The notes beneath the pieces were generated by a model. It had not been told where the DNA came from and did no database searches. It saw nothing but the letters and a program-made list of their open reading frames with translations. Of a DNA stretch of 64,000 nt, positions 34,560-46,136 are shown one piece after another. The position numbers were made by a program, and so were the translations under genes. The stretch is from Linanthus parryae (taxonomy: Eukaryota; Streptophyta; Magnoliopsida; Ericales; Polemoniaceae), in NCBI GenBank assembly GCA_023055425.1, contig JALGPY010000004.1, forward strand, positions 60,597,718 to 60,661,717, read 5' to 3'. Numbering within the stretch: position 1 is the first letter of the stretch; every line of letters begins with the position of its first letter.

Positions 34560-36536
34560 CCAAATATAACAAAAGTTGTCATGCCTTCTCCAGTTTCTCC
34601 AAATAATACAAAGTTCAGGAACTATTTAGAAAATGGACTAATAACTGACTTCCTCTCTGTCCTTGCAGGCCTTCCAAGATCAGCTTCCCAGCAGCTAGAG
34701 GCAAAATAAGCAGGGTCAACATAAGTAACATAATCAGAATACAACCACATGGACAGCTTAAGTAACATAGCATTGGACTGATGATCAAGTCAAGGACAAG
34801 CATGTGTCAGTGATAGTACTCTATCTATTGTATGAACAAAACACATTTACAAGATGATCAAAATGTTCATAAAGGCCAAGAGTCACCACTCAGATATTTT
34901 GAAGATGTCTACACTGAAAAGTGCAAAGTAGTGAAACAGATAAGCATGATCAGAACAGGAGAATTTCTTTTTAGTAAGCAATTAAGAATCAACATCACAA
35001 AATAGAATGATTACCTTCTTTCTAGTTCAGTGATATTGTCAACCTGGGTTTGATTATACTAAACAAGCTCCGAGAAAAAGAACCCAAATGCACTAAGACT
35101 GACCTGCAGAGAGAACATTTTTTTGCAAGAAAAGGAGAATAACATTAAACATGACCAAGATTACACAAAGCACCCATGAAGTAAAAAGTGTGACCAAAGC
35201 AACCACACCACAACTAGCAATGTTCTGCATCCAACCACCTTACACAAAATCCCTAACATAACCTAGAACATCATTACTACTGGAATTGTCTTTAGACATT
35301 AACATAACCAAAAAACAACCAAGAGATTTACTAATTAGAACCACATCCTGCATCTTCCGTCTCCCCACCTGAGACCACTCATGTACTTTATGCTGATGCT
35401 TGTCCTTCATCTGCTGGATCAAATTGAACACACTTATTATCAACAAAAAATTCAATATCAGAGCCTGAACTCCAAAATGCGCTACGGTAACTGGAGTTTG
35501 GTTGTTATTTTCAATAATCCGGTCATCACAAGATACCAGACATTTCCTCGCCTAATCATAATCAATAACTGTGAACATCAACCATATGTAATCTAAAATC
35601 AAGAACATCAAACAGAAAAAATGAAATCGAATTAAACACAAATCACAAAACAGTCACAACCACTACAACCATTAAAACCATTTGCACCATGAACCATCTC
35701 TCTCATATCAATCTACCACATGCACAATACATAAAACCATCCTAAAGCACCAACTCTACATCATCACCATTCATCACCAAGCTGACCAGTACTCTACCTC
35801 ATTCAACTCTGACAACTGTACCACTACACATCACAGTACCTACTCGGCTACATCAGACCACAACTTCACCACCAGACTTCACCTCATTCAACCCACACCA
35901 CAGGCCTCCAATCAGACCCAGGCTGCAAGAACACAAATCCAATCACCACAAGAAAAATAAATCTAAATATTCAGATTCCAGTATACTGAGCCAATGGAAC
36001 CTGGACTACCAGAAGAAAAATCAGTTTATCAGTGAAGGCAAATAAAACCCTCACATTAAACTGACTAAGATTCTAAAAGCAAAAAGCCGCAGCCTCTGTA
36101 TCATAGTCAAATATTATACAGACATGGGACATATTTGAATGGATTGTATCTGGCAAGTGCCAAATTAGAGTCCATACAACCCAACCGAATGAAAAACTCC
36201 AAGAGAACTTCAAAAACCTTACTTTTTTACACTCATTTCAAAAAATGGACTTAAAAGTCTAAATCCAAAATGCCAGTCCATACCAAATACTAACTAATAA
36301 CCCAAAACTGACATATAAGCTGCTTATGAGTCATACCATACCCACCTTATGTCAATAAGTTGGAATGTAACAACTACCATATTATAATGCAGCAGAATTG
36401 GCTACAGAAATAATTAACATCTTAAAGTAATAAGACCTCGCCGTAATAATTTGCCCCAATACCAAAGTCCACATGATTAACAGAATATATAAGCAGCTCT
36501 TGTAATTAAAGAGAAAGTAGCCATTGGTATTTTGTT
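34560..36536. other. Anonymous region, no gene recognised
   Basis: Contains A/C-rich low-complexity sequence (35640-35960) and short frames on both strands with no recognisable domain. A minus-strand frame at 35240-35455 (FNLIQQMKDKHQHKVHEWSQ) has exon-like composition but no family I know. Confidence 0.3.
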
Positions 36537-36539
36537 GAT

Positions 36540-37227
36540 TTATCTATACAACTGTTTCTGGGTTTTCCCTTTCTCAGAGGCCTCAACATCTCTGTTTAAA
36601 GAAGATTTTCCTTTCTTAGAGGCCTTCATCATAGCCACTGGCTGCTTCTTTGGCAAATATGACTCGGTTGCTCTAAGCCTATACATTGTATAATGAAGTA
36701 TATAAACTATAACAAAAAATTGATTTAAGCTTGGGAATGTACAAAAGGTAGATTCATAATAAGATGTAACTAGAACAAGAAACTAGTAATTTGTGGTGCA
36801 TGTTGGAGAATTCATTATTCAATATTCGTAGATCACCTTGTCCATATAAACAGAGGCGAGAGCAATGACCACTTCTTTTTGAGGTATTACATTCCTCCTT
36901 CACTCTGCCAATGCCGCCGTTCACGAAGGTATTCTCCGGCTGCTTATCCGGCACAGCCTCCTTCCTTGCACTGCCGTGATGAAGCTTCTACTTTACTATC
37001 TCCTCCACCCGCTTAAGTTGCGCACACACCGCTTTGGATGTTTCCAGGAAAGAGTGGATTTCCATGTGAGCTTCCTACCGATCAAGGTCGGCCAAAACAT
37101 TGGCCAACACTAGTTCCTTCTGCTCCATCTCCAGAATGCGGAACTTCCCTTTCCACTCGGAGATTTCTGTCCTGATATTGTCTTCTCGAGCAGAGATAAT
37201 TCGCTCCGCCTCTCGGAACTCCTCTTC
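36540..37227 (-). pseudogene. Coiled-coil protein pseudogene, minus strand, two possible exons
   Basis: A splice-acceptor-like ATTTCAG at 37228-37234 opens a frame from 37227 to about 36837. Its sequence (EEEFREAERIISARED...EWKGKFRILEMEQKEL...) is strongly charged and predicted coiled-coil by eye. Two TAG codons interrupt it, at 37075-37077 and 36988-36990, each where CAG would suit the heptads. A second piece at 36686-36540 (MYRLRATESYLPKKQPVAMM...) is Lys-rich and ends in TAA. The two pieces may be exons of one gene, but the splice phase I tried does not join them. Family unknown. Confidence 0.35.
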
Positions 37228-37949
37228 CTGAAATGCTCAGGCGCGTGATGACTTTGGGAATGGTGAATTCGTATTCCATACTTACAACAACGATAAAAAG
37301 GTGATGATACCCTAGATGAGCGGTGGTGGATCCGGAAATGGCAGTCGATTTCGATAAGGAAAAATGAACTTCTCATATTAGATTATACAACTGATTCAAA
37401 CAGAATACCATCAGTGAGGGAAAACCCAAAATCAACCAAAAATGAAACCCAATAGTGATCTGTGAGATAGATTGGCACCATAAGCATTTCATAGATTTTT
37501 AATTGAAAACCCATGTGATATTATACTGAAAACACTCAAAATTTCATAAGATAAACCCCAAAATACAAGGCTAGTGATCAATTATCCGCGTAAATCTACA
37601 CTAACCCACATGCAATTCACTCAAGCCTACACATGATTGCAATCAATCGGGAGTAAAAAAATCAACTAATGTCCTTCTTATCTTGTGGGTTTTGTTTCTC
37701 AAAACCCACAAAAAGAAAACCACAAGTAGAGGAAGAAAACAACAATTAGAGGAAGAAAACAACTAAGAGATCAGAGAATGGGTAAGAGAAGAACGAACGA
37801 AACTTACAGAGAACGAGCGAAACTCTTCTGAGACTTTATGGCCTATGAAGTAAGAGGAGAGGACCGAGATGCTTCGATCTGTATGCTGATGGTTCGAAGC
37901 TTTGGCGGCCGATCAATCTTCCTCCATGGTCGCTGCTTGAGAGCTGAGT
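37228..37949. other. Upstream flank of the coiled-coil pseudogene
   Basis: No second gene recognised. A/C-rich sequence with AAACCCA-type runs. Confidence 0.3.
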
Positions 37950-38085
37950 CACATTTTCTAGTGTGGTAGTCCTAATCTCTAGAATATGGCTTTCAAAGTG
38001 CCATCTAGTTGGAACTTGGTCCAAGTAAATGAGCTTGGTGGTAGTTGCACCAAGTAAATGATGTTTGACCAAGTTAATGGCAGTT
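37950..38085 (+). repeat. Direct repeat, right copy (possible LTR relic)
   Basis: Related to 32570-32725. It lies just upstream of a TATAAATA box at 38130, which would suit the U3 of an LTR. Confidence 0.5.
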
Positions 38086-38129
38086 GTTAGTGGGTAGAAA
38101 GTAGTACTTCTAGACACTTGAGTCCTACG

Positions 38130-38137
38130 TATAAATA
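38130..38137 (+). promoter_or_regulatory. TATA box candidate
   Basis: TATAAATA is followed about 30 bases later by a CT-rich stretch typical of plant leaders. It could drive the small ORF at 38375 or be an LTR promoter relic. Confidence 0.4.
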
Positions 38138-38374
38138 CCCATGTACACGTCTTCTTCTCTTCATTTCTCATACAAGTCTTTTTTTCACGTCAAACAACAG
38201 AACACGTCTTCTTCTCCTCCTCACAAAATAGTTGAGTGACGCAAAAAAGTGCGAGTAACTCCAACATACCTTACTAATTTATTGGTTCTCTGATCTGATA
38301 TAGTCTTAAACAGTTAGTTTTTTTAGGGTTTTTTTTTTTTTAGTTTTGGGTTTCATTATTTGTTCATTTTTATT

Positions 38375-38533
38375 ATGGGGGACTTTATCCCTTCTTCCAG
38401 TCCACCTCTCTGCAGCATTGCAATTCTTTCAAATGATGTGGTAGACAGGTTGATTTCTATGGTGGACAGATTTGTGTTCCTCCGTTGTGAGCTTACAATG
38501 GCGTATTTCCTGTTGCTGGATTTAGGAGGTTAA
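38375..38533 (+). CDS. Small ORF, 52 codons, unknown
   Basis: ATG at 38375 (MGDFIPSSSPPLCS...) to TAA at 38531-38533. It lies 240 bases after a TATAAATA box and behind a long T-rich leader. It has a hydrophobic C-terminal half. I recognise no family and it may be chance. Confidence 0.15.
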   Translation: MGDFIPSSSPPLCSIAILSNDVVDRLISMVDRFVFLRCELTMAYFLLLDLGG

Positions 38534-38785
38534 ATCAATGATGGTCACTGTTGAAAAAAAAAATTGTTTGAGGGATGAGCACTAGATCGGGAAGAAGTGG
38601 TGTTCCTGTTTGGTATCATATCTACAGTTGCACTTGAATTTTTCCAATTGTTTCCCATTGCATCTATGGAATACTCGTATTAATATGACGGTGTGGTGCA
38701 GTAACTAGACTCTACAAGGACATGAAATAATGAAACATGCAACACAGTGCGCATGAGGCTATCCGAGGCGATTAAAACGTTCAAT

Positions 38786-39033
38786 AACATTCTTTCCATT
38801 TTTGAATTTTGTCACTATTTATTGGGTCGTTTTGATCCGATGATTTAGACTGCTAAACAATGCAATTTTTTGATTTTTTTTTTCATAATGTTGTACAGTA
38901 AACTTTACTATACAACACCACAAAAAATTATTAAAACGTAGCGACGTTTTGCTATCCTAATCACCGGGTCAAAGTGACATGATTACGGATAAAAAATTCA
39001 AAATTGGAAGAAAGGGAGAGAACGGTGGTAGTA
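38786..39033. mobile_element. MITE, Stowaway-like family A, copy 3
   Basis: The left arm CATTTTTGAATTTTGTCACTATTTATTGGGTCG and the right arm CCGGGTCAAAGTGACATG...GAAAGGGAGAGAACGGTGGTAG fit family A. The borders are approximate. Confidence 0.65.
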
Positions 39034-39785
39034 GGAGAGAGGACACTTCATAGAAGATTCACTTGGGACTTGCACAATGCTAGAGTACAAGTCCCTATTT
39101 ATAGGGAGTGTAGGAGTATTCATACTGCTTCAATTAAATTTGGTGAAACGACCAGAATAACAATGTTATGTAAAACCCCTGGGTTCGGTCCATATGCACT
39201 CCTTGTCGTAGTCAGATCAACACAGCCGACTCAACTGTTATTTTGCTTTTAACCATGGTCGGGTAGTTCCTTCATGTTCTGTGTGGAAGGTTCGTTCGCT
39301 TCGACTCCCTCAGCCCTAATATTCATGTCTTTATTTGAGCTTGCGATGCGTTTAAAAAGCTGTGGGTTTGAAGAAATTAAAAATTAACATTAACGTGATG
39401 ATAGAGTTTTAGAGTTAAGTATTTTAAGTTATACCTAAAATATCTCCAAAATCGGAGATTATATGATCTGCGGATTATTAAGAAACTTGAATTAAAATCT
39501 GACTAAAAAAATATGCGAATCAAACAGGATTTTTTTTTGGCAGATTTAATCTCAAATGATATTTTAATCTCCAACCAAACATGCAATAAGTCTGTGCATC
39601 GATACTTCGATACAACAAAACCAAGTGAAAATATTTGTATTTCATCTGAGCCAGCTTACTAGGTGTTCAAATCTCGATAGATGAAATAATATTTGACAAT
39701 CATTATAATCTCCTTTATTTTTAATATACATAAATAAAATGGTATCTGATAAGGCGGTCAATTGGTTCAGCAACCAGTGATACTC
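39034..39785. other. Anonymous region with one dispersed repeat
   Basis: 39412-39530 (TTATACCTAAAATATCTCC...AATCTGACTAAAAAAATATGCGAA) is related to 52505-52620. No gene recognised. Confidence 0.35.
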
Positions 39786-40037
39786 TTACATGTCAACAAT
39801 CTCCTTCGGCCAGGCATCCTTGCACCAGCACTTGACCACAGTTAACTGGCCGTTGGGCGTTGCATGAAACATGGGTAGCTCGCTTCTTGTTTTCTCCCAA
39901 CGTTCCCAAGCCGCCCTCTCAGAAACGTAAGTTAGAATCCCTTTCTTTCGCATATCGATTGTCTTCTTCAACTTCTTTAATTTCCTGATTTCACTCCGCA
40001 TGTTAACTTTGAAAGGTGAGTTCCTCGTCCGCGCCAT
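39786..40037 (-). CDS. Small basic protein, 83 aa, possible MADS-like or unknown
   Basis: ATG at 40035-40037 in the context AAGCATGGCG. TATAAAAG lies at 40098-40105 (minus strand), about 60 bases upstream, so promoter, leader and start are spaced like a plant gene. The protein begins MARTRNSPFKVNMRSEIRKL and has a basic stretch (KKLKKTIDMRKKGILTYVSE) with a faint look of a type I MADS domain. It ends CWCKDAWPKEIVDM. The MADS likeness is weak and the length is only that of a domain. It may be a truncated duplicate. There is no in-frame disruption. Confidence 0.35.
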   Translation of the reverse strand: MARTRNSPFKVNMRSEIRKLKKLKKTIDMRKKGILTYVSERAAWERWEKTRSELPMFHATPNGQLTVVKCWCKDAWPKEIVDM

Positions 40038-40097
40038 GCTTGAGTGTTTGTTGAGTTGATGGAGGTGCAGAATAAACAATGGATTGAGTGTGCATAA

Positions 40098-40105
40098 CTT
40101 TTATA
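40098..40105 (-). promoter_or_regulatory. TATA box for the small basic protein gene
   Basis: TATAAAAG on the minus strand, about 30 bases before a CACTCAATCC initiator-like stretch. Confidence 0.4.
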
Positions 40106-40430
40106 TCCAACAGAAATGGTGGCGGGAAATTGGTCCATGACACATGTTTTGGCGGGAATGTTTCTGAAAAGACTAATCTTACCCCGTTTTCTACGTTTCC
40201 TTATTGTCAGACAAGGATAAAAAAATGTGTTGAAACTCTTAGATGCAACTATGAAATAACTTCCAATAAATTGATTGGTACCAGTAGTAGTTTTCTTCCT
40301 AGGGAAGTTGGTAGTGTGCTAATCTTGAAACCCACTAGAAAAAATCCCGTCCCGTTGGGACTCTCCCTTGACACCATTTACCCCTCACCCGCATTTTTCA
40401 GCAATCTTTAATCCAATGGCTCACTAATAT

Positions 40431-40495
40431 GGCCAACCAACCCAATGTGAACAGTAAAAAAAAAGGCCAACCAATCCAATGTGAACAGTAAAAGA
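40431..40495. repeat. Short tandem repeat, two units of about 37 bp
   Basis: GGCCAACCAA.CCAATGTGAACAGTAAAA occurs at 40431 and 40468. Confidence 0.7.
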
Positions 40496-40745
40496 TCTGT
40501 CATCAGAAAAGTTGTCAATGCTTTGGGTAAATTTGTTAAACTTGATTGCCTTACTAATAAGAAAGGTCTCAGACCAATGTTTGCTAGGTTCTGCATTCAA
40601 CTCTCAGTTTCACTGAGTTTCCTCCTGATGTTGGAGAAATATAAAATCATGTGCAAACGATGGTTTATGAAAACCTCTCCAAACTTTGCAATTCTTGCAA
40701 GTTCATTGGGACACCTTTTGAAGAATTTTCCTTCCCCACTTCAGG
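40481..40745 (+). pseudogene. LINE ORF1-like fragment (DUF4283/zinc-knuckle type), frameshifted
   Basis: One frame reads VNALGKFVKLDCLTNKKG...FARFCIQLSVSLS, resembling the plant LINE ORF1 pattern (...GK.VK.D..T....G.FARVCV...). After a shift, a second frame near 40655-40745 reads TMVYENLSKLCNSCKFIG. This matches the YENLP..C..CG..GH knuckle that normally follows, with key Cys kept but the pattern decayed. It is a short relic of a non-LTR retrotransposon or a related gene. The remainder to 40972 has no recognised motif. Confidence 0.45.
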
Positions 40746-40972
40746 GTCTGTTCTTTCTCAGCATACCTCACGAGGATGAGCTACTAGTAAATCAATGCGT
40801 TCTGCCGCTATGCTTATGTAGTAATCTTAACAATTCATTGGTATCAGCATGCCCCCCTCCCCCTATGATCACACTGTCTCTGCCATTAAATTATGAAACA
40901 CCTTGTTGTCCTTTGGGAACTGACCCAAATGAAGGTAACCAAGGTATAACTGCGAACGTCATAGTTTGTTAA

Positions 40973-41664
40973 AAATTGCAAGCCAATTTAAATTCAGGTC
41001 TGGACAAAAACAGAAGACTACTCAATGTTGCTCCACTTTTGGAGATACTCTTTACAAATTTGTCAACATTATAATTTCACAAATAACTCTTGATAGGAAA
41101 TTATTTAGTACATGAAAATGATTTTAAATAACAATGACAAAAAACATCCCAAAATCCACTCAGACATAAACAGTGATGAATCTCTTCTTGTGACAATGAA
41201 TTAAATTTGGACACTTGAAGACGCTGAAGTTCATTATAATCCGTCAGAAGCACTTCCTCGGAATCTGGACAAATGTGCGAACTTTAGCATCAACGCCAAT
41301 TTCAATTTCATCGCACGAAATAGTTGACGGCCCATTGCACGAAATATGATCCAATTTTCAAAGGAATTTATTATTGAGGTCGATTATGTACTCGAATCGG
41401 GGAAGGCCTTGAGAACGATTACGGAGATTACGCCGCCCAGGAGGAGGTACTGGGGTGCTATCAGCCGGTCGGGGGTTGGGAGGAGACTGATAATGCTTCC
41501 CTCCGGTCTTCCGAAGCCCGCGGGCGAGCTCGCCAGTCTTCTGCGAAGTGAATGGAGTTGGAGGAGGTTTATACCCTGTTTTGGTCTATATTCTCCCATG
41601 TGCGTCAGTTTAATGTAATTTTTTTTAGCCAATTGTGTAGTGTAGTACCAATATTATCACCATT
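40973..41664. other. Intergenic stretch with a GC-rich block
   Basis: 41400-41560 is GC-rich and open on both strands (about 80-90 codons), but the protein is not recognised. Otherwise AT-rich. Confidence 0.3.
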
Positions 41665-41666
41665 CT

Positions 41667-42281
41667 ACCTCCGTCCCACCCAGTTCTTGAAAAACTTGTG
41701 TGGGTTGCTTTATTAAAAACGGTAAGAAATATCAATAATACCCTTGTCTTTTTTCGATAATTACCATCTGAGTACCAATATTAACCTTAGCTCTCTCTCA
41801 ATCTATTACCAACAAATTAACATTATTGTCATTCTACCGTCGGCCTCTCTCTCGCTTTCTCTCCATCCCCCTCGCTCCTTATCAGAGAAATCACCATCGC
41901 AACTTCCTCTTTCTCTCGTCCCCATCGCAACTTCCTCTGTCTCTCTATCTATCTCCAATGTGCGGACCGTAGAACTCTGTGGAAGAACACACAACTGAGG
42001 TGGGTAGATCTTTAGATAACATAGGGTTTGGTAAAATGTGGGTTGAGCTTCTTTTTGGGTTGGGTTTGTTTACTTAGTCTTCTAATTGTAGTTGGGTCTT
42101 ATTAACATGGATTAGCTTGTTAATTAATTTAATTAGGTACAATAAAAGATGATATAGTGTTTTTTATAAAGGTTAAGATGGTATTTTAGGGTGTAAAAAC
42201 TTTCCATTTTAGGAAAGTTTAAAGAATTGGTTGGGACATCTTAAAAAGGAAAATTTAAAGAATTTGGCGGGATGGAGGGAG
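41667..42281. mobile_element. Stowaway-type element, 615 bp, TA-flanked
   Basis: The left end CCTCCGTCCCACCCAGTTCTT and the complement of the right end (CTCCCTCCATCCCGCCAAATTCTT) are inverted repeats. TA flanks both sides (41665-41666, 42282-42283). Inner copies of the right end (AAAGAATTGGTTGGGACATC) suggest a duplicated terminus. Non-coding. Confidence 0.8.
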
Positions 42282-42283
42282 TA

Positions 42284-42600
42284 TATACTACTAGTATTTT
42301 TTTATAGAAGTGTAAAAGACACTTTAACCCCTTAAAGTTTTAGTAATAGACACGTTCACCTTTCTTTTTTGGTAAAATACACTTTTACTCCTTTTTGTCT
42401 AATTTTTTGAGGGTTTTCTTTTGTCTATTTTATATATAATAAAAAATTAAATATTAATTCAAAGTAGTTTACGACGGATGAATGATTAATTGAGAAAAAT
42501 GTTAACGTTTCTTCAACAATAACAACGGTTAATCATTAACACAGTTACATTAAAAAATATAGCAACATGTGTGTATGAAACATTGTGGAATATAATACTA
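42284..42600. other. Short AT-rich stretch
   Basis: Nothing recognised. Confidence 0.3.
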
Positions 42601-42845
42601 CTTCTGTTTCTTCTCTATCACACCGGTTTGACATTTTGACTCGTATCTGGGTCACTTTGGTAATTTGGATTGCAAAACGATACAGTCTTTTGATAATTTT
42701 TTCACCGTTTTACAGAGCAACTTCTACTCTACAACCTATGAAAAGAATATCAACAAATTGCATATTTCAGCTGCCGAACGGGTCAAAGTGACCCAGTGAA
42801 TGGTGGTAAACATTAAACCGGTGTGATAAAGAAGAAACGGAGGGA
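42601..42845. mobile_element. MITE, Stowaway-like family A, copy 4 (cleanest copy)
   Basis: Ends CTTCTGTTTCTTCTCTATCACACCGGTTT and its complement at the right match over about 30 bp. TA flanks both sides (42599-42600, 42846-42847). The inner GGGTCACTTT and GGGTCAAAGTGACCC arms define the family. Confidence 0.85.
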
Positions 42846-42847
42846 TA

Positions 42848-44896
42848 GGGCTTCTAGAAGACTTTTTCTTGCTGGGTGTAATACGGCAATTCTATAACAT
42901 TTAAGAAGTTATGTGGGGGCCCAAATTAGTCTTACAGACGAGTCTACATTGATAAGGAGACATGTTAAAGTACAATGTCTTTTTGAGGGAAGTTAAGATT
43001 GAGAATTAGTAAATGACCTTAGATACGGAAGTTTAGCATGTGAACTTCATAGGTATTATATGAACTTCCATATATTAAGTCTTATCTCATCGGAATGTTA
43101 GCTTCAGTTATAGAAACTTCATTTCTGTTTTCACTATTGACTTATTCATTTGTGCTTGGTTGTTTTCTGCAATTGTGTAGATCTTGGCATGTTCTTCAAA
43201 GCTTTTCATATACACTAAAGAGTATACCACCTTGAACCATATTTTGTAAAATCATGCACCGTTAACATTCTTCATGTAACCAGAGCAGCGTGATTGCGTG
43301 CTTGAAATGTGTTCTCCTCAAGACCTATCAAATAATTTGATTTAGCGGAAAAGACTTGTTTCATTGCTGGACTTGAAAATTATTTGTGCACATTGGTATT
43401 TATCGGACTTATGTATCAATTTTTGTATGTAACTAGCACCTTCCATGACTTTTCATCCTCCCACTTACTATTACACTAACTTGGTGCGTCTCCTTCCTCC
43501 AACTTCATTAGATACATGCAAATCCTGCGATTTCATCAGTTATAGCAATTGAAAAGTTATCTTGTAGAAACTAGTAACGCAACAATGAAGGCAATCAAAA
43601 TAGTCATAGAATGCACCTGCAGGTTTTGGTGAAACTATGAAATATTATATTTTTGTAGTGTTACCAGTTTTATTCTTGGGTTCGAAAAGAGAACCTCATG
43701 CACCAGCTTTTATATGCTCAACCACTTGATCTATTAAGTCATGTTCTTGAAAACAGGAAATACTACTCATTTAATAAATAACAATAGTTTGAAATATAAG
43801 GTCAACATATTATTTTTACATATTCTAACATATGGAAATATATATCTCTAGGCTTAGTGATGTTTGGATTGAAATTCAATTTTAATTGTTTCATGAACAT
43901 TTTTTGCCACATCGTATATTAAGTTGGTGAATAATGTGCAATTTATATGATCCGCAATTTTGGTGTAATGTTTTTGTTGTTGTAGGGATGTGTATGTTGG
44001 TACATGTAGCATTGCTCTTTATCACATTATTAAACTTAAAAAAAAAATATATCATGGTAATAAAAAAATTTTTCACTATTTTTTCCAAAATAAAACAATT
44101 GATGTTAATCTTTTGCTCCAAAAGTTACCAATACACTTTACTAAGATCGAAGATAAGTTACCAAGGGTGTAAAAATAAATCAATGTTTAGGGCATTACTG
44201 TAATATTTTTTATTTCGGCAAACAATTCTACAACAATCATCATGAAACCCTTTTTTTCTTCCTTCCACCTATTTAACACTACAAGTCAAAAAAATAATCC
44301 AACACCTAACCAAAAAATCTACCAATATTGCAGCTGCTTGTAAAATTCAAAATGCAGAATGTGGTTTTTGAACTGAAACACATAAAAGAGTCATCGACAT
44401 GTTGGTTTTAATAAATATGGTAGGAATGATAATTGCATAAGTTTGAATGACTGAGATTGTCTTATTATGAAATATTTGGTTTTAATAATATGGTAGGAAT
44501 AAGCTATTCCACATGTCACATTTTAGGAAATCTTATTCCCCATATCAACTTATATTATGTAGATAGGGATAAGCTATTCCACATGTCATATTTTAGAGGG
44601 TAGCTTATTACCCATAGCAGCTTATCATGTAGATTATAATTTCTCTTCTTCTTATGAATCATAATTGCAAATACTAAATAATACCGTTTTCTTGGGTAAA
44701 GTTGTATACCAGCACTAGTAGTACCACTAGTGTTGTTGGCTCTCCAAATACAGGGGTTTTACTGTTCTAATTACTATTGTTGGCTATCCAAATACTAGTA
44801 TCCCGTAGATCGAAGACAAATTATAGGCTGATAAAAAGCTCTAGGTACTAAAAGTCATAGGTTTCATAGACCTCTCGGCTTTCTTCTGCATCTCTC
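42848..44896. other. Anonymous AT-rich region
   Basis: No coding sequence supported. 44498-44596 holds two direct copies of ATAAGCTATTCCACATGTCA 70 bases apart. Confidence 0.35.
43676..43745 (-). mobile_element. tRNA-derived SINE relic
   Basis: On the minus strand an A-box-like ATCAAGTGGTTGAGC is followed 30 bases later by GCATGAGGTTCTC and a B-box-like TTTTCGAACCC. The GCATGAGGTTCT block is shared with the SINE at 51564-51651. No target duplication is visible. Confidence 0.5.
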
Positions 44897-44904
44897 ATCT
44901 CTCA

Positions 44905-45170
44905 TTAAGAGTACCACCTCCGAAAAATGTTCGCATAGGACCAAAAATGGTGGATTGTGTGTTCATTGGATATGCACATGATAGTAGACAGATCTCAGAT
45001 GGAGATGGACACGAACTCGAACCGTATAACTGTTGAAGGAGACAGATCTCAGCTGGAGATGGACATGAACTTGAACCGTTCGACAGTAGAAGGAGAGAAG
45101 ATTTGGGAGCATCGAACCGAGCTGTCGCTTGTCCATGGTGGTCGTGGGCTCTCAAATCAGCCAAATTGAA
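44905..45170 (+). pseudogene. Copia polyprotein fragment running into an in-frame tandem repeat
   Basis: The frame reading VPPPKNVRIGPKMVDCVFIGYAHDS matches the copia motif between integrase and reverse transcriptase (K.IGPK..DC.FIGYA). It continues without a shift into two 54-bp direct repeats (44987-45040, 45041-45094), each coding about 18 residues (RQIS.GDGHELEP...). A TGA interrupts the first unit's end. Nothing else of the element is nearby. Confidence 0.5.
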
Positions 45171-45748
45171 TGTCACAATACGGACTCAGTGCTCGGGTAC
45201 ATAATTATAGGTTCTCAAATCTGGGTACTTGATTTTCGACTTAGATGATTTTAGTCTATTTCCCCTAATATTACAACCCATCAATCTGGTTATGTGTACC
45301 GCAGAGTCTGATTATGAACCTCCCATACTGCAATCTGGAAAGGGCGGTTCTTTATTTGGAGATCTGTTCTAGCCCTTCTTTGTACTCCTTGGAAACCTTT
45401 GAATCCGTCGGTTCTATAGTAAGATTCTGACAATTTTTACATTTTTTGCTGTTTACAAACTGGACTTCATGAAAAAGCAGAAACTAAGGATGGGGCTCAT
45501 AAATAATAGTACAGTGATTGTAATATGGTAACTAGTAGTAGTACTAACTACACTACTAGATAATTTCGTGCATGTACCGTACTAGAATAGAACCGCTAGG
45601 AATAAATTTTGGAGAACTAAATCCGTGCCATGTCTCGCTTTTTCTAGCTTTTACACAGGAGAGTTACAATATGACGAAGTGTCTCATAAAAAAAATGTGT
45701 TATTGACCAAATCAAAATCAACACACAAATCCCCTCAGCTCCACTTAA
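45171..45748. other. Anonymous region
   Basis: No coding sequence or repeat recognised. Confidence 0.3.
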
Positions 45749-46042
45749 TTGTTGTCATGTTGTAATGTGGGTAGTGGAAATGATGTTGCTCTTGTATTGG
45801 TAGGGTATATTAATGGTTATAATGATCCTCTTGAAGGAGATCTGAACATGGATTTTGCGGCCCATAGTGGTACTACGCCGCAACGTACTAGGAACCGTTG
45901 GCCTTGTTACGGCTCGATCAGTGACAGCGATGACGATGATGAGGACAGCAAGGAGACAGACTTTGTGATGCTCCCCCCTGCTGTTGAGACCAAAGTTGGG
46001 CTGGTAAACGTATTTATTACTTATCATTCTCTACTACGATAA
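45749..46042 (+). CDS. Acidic ORF, 97 codons, unknown
   Basis: Contains a hydrophilic stretch with SDSDDDDEDSKETDF and a donor-like GGGCTG/GTAAAC at about 46000. It may be an exon of a decayed gene. No homologue is recognised and no partner exon found. Confidence 0.2.
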   Translation: MLSCCNVGSGNDVALVLVGYINGYNDPLEGDLNMDFAAHSGTTPQRTRNRWPCYGSISDSDDDDEDSKETDFVMLPPAVETKVGLVNVFITYHSLLR

Positions 46043-46136
46043 GCTGGAAATATAAGTTTTACAATCTCTTTTTTCATATAACTTAGACAAACTATTATTA
46101 GAATAGCCATGTAAGAATAAGGATATGTCACATATT

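Noticed and set aside
35682..35960. 92-codon plus-strand frame rich in His, Thr and Ser
   Set aside because: Arises from A/C-rich low-complexity DNA; no support.
41346..41632. GC-rich block open on both strands
   Set aside because: No recognisable protein and no splice or promoter context; mentioned only as composition.
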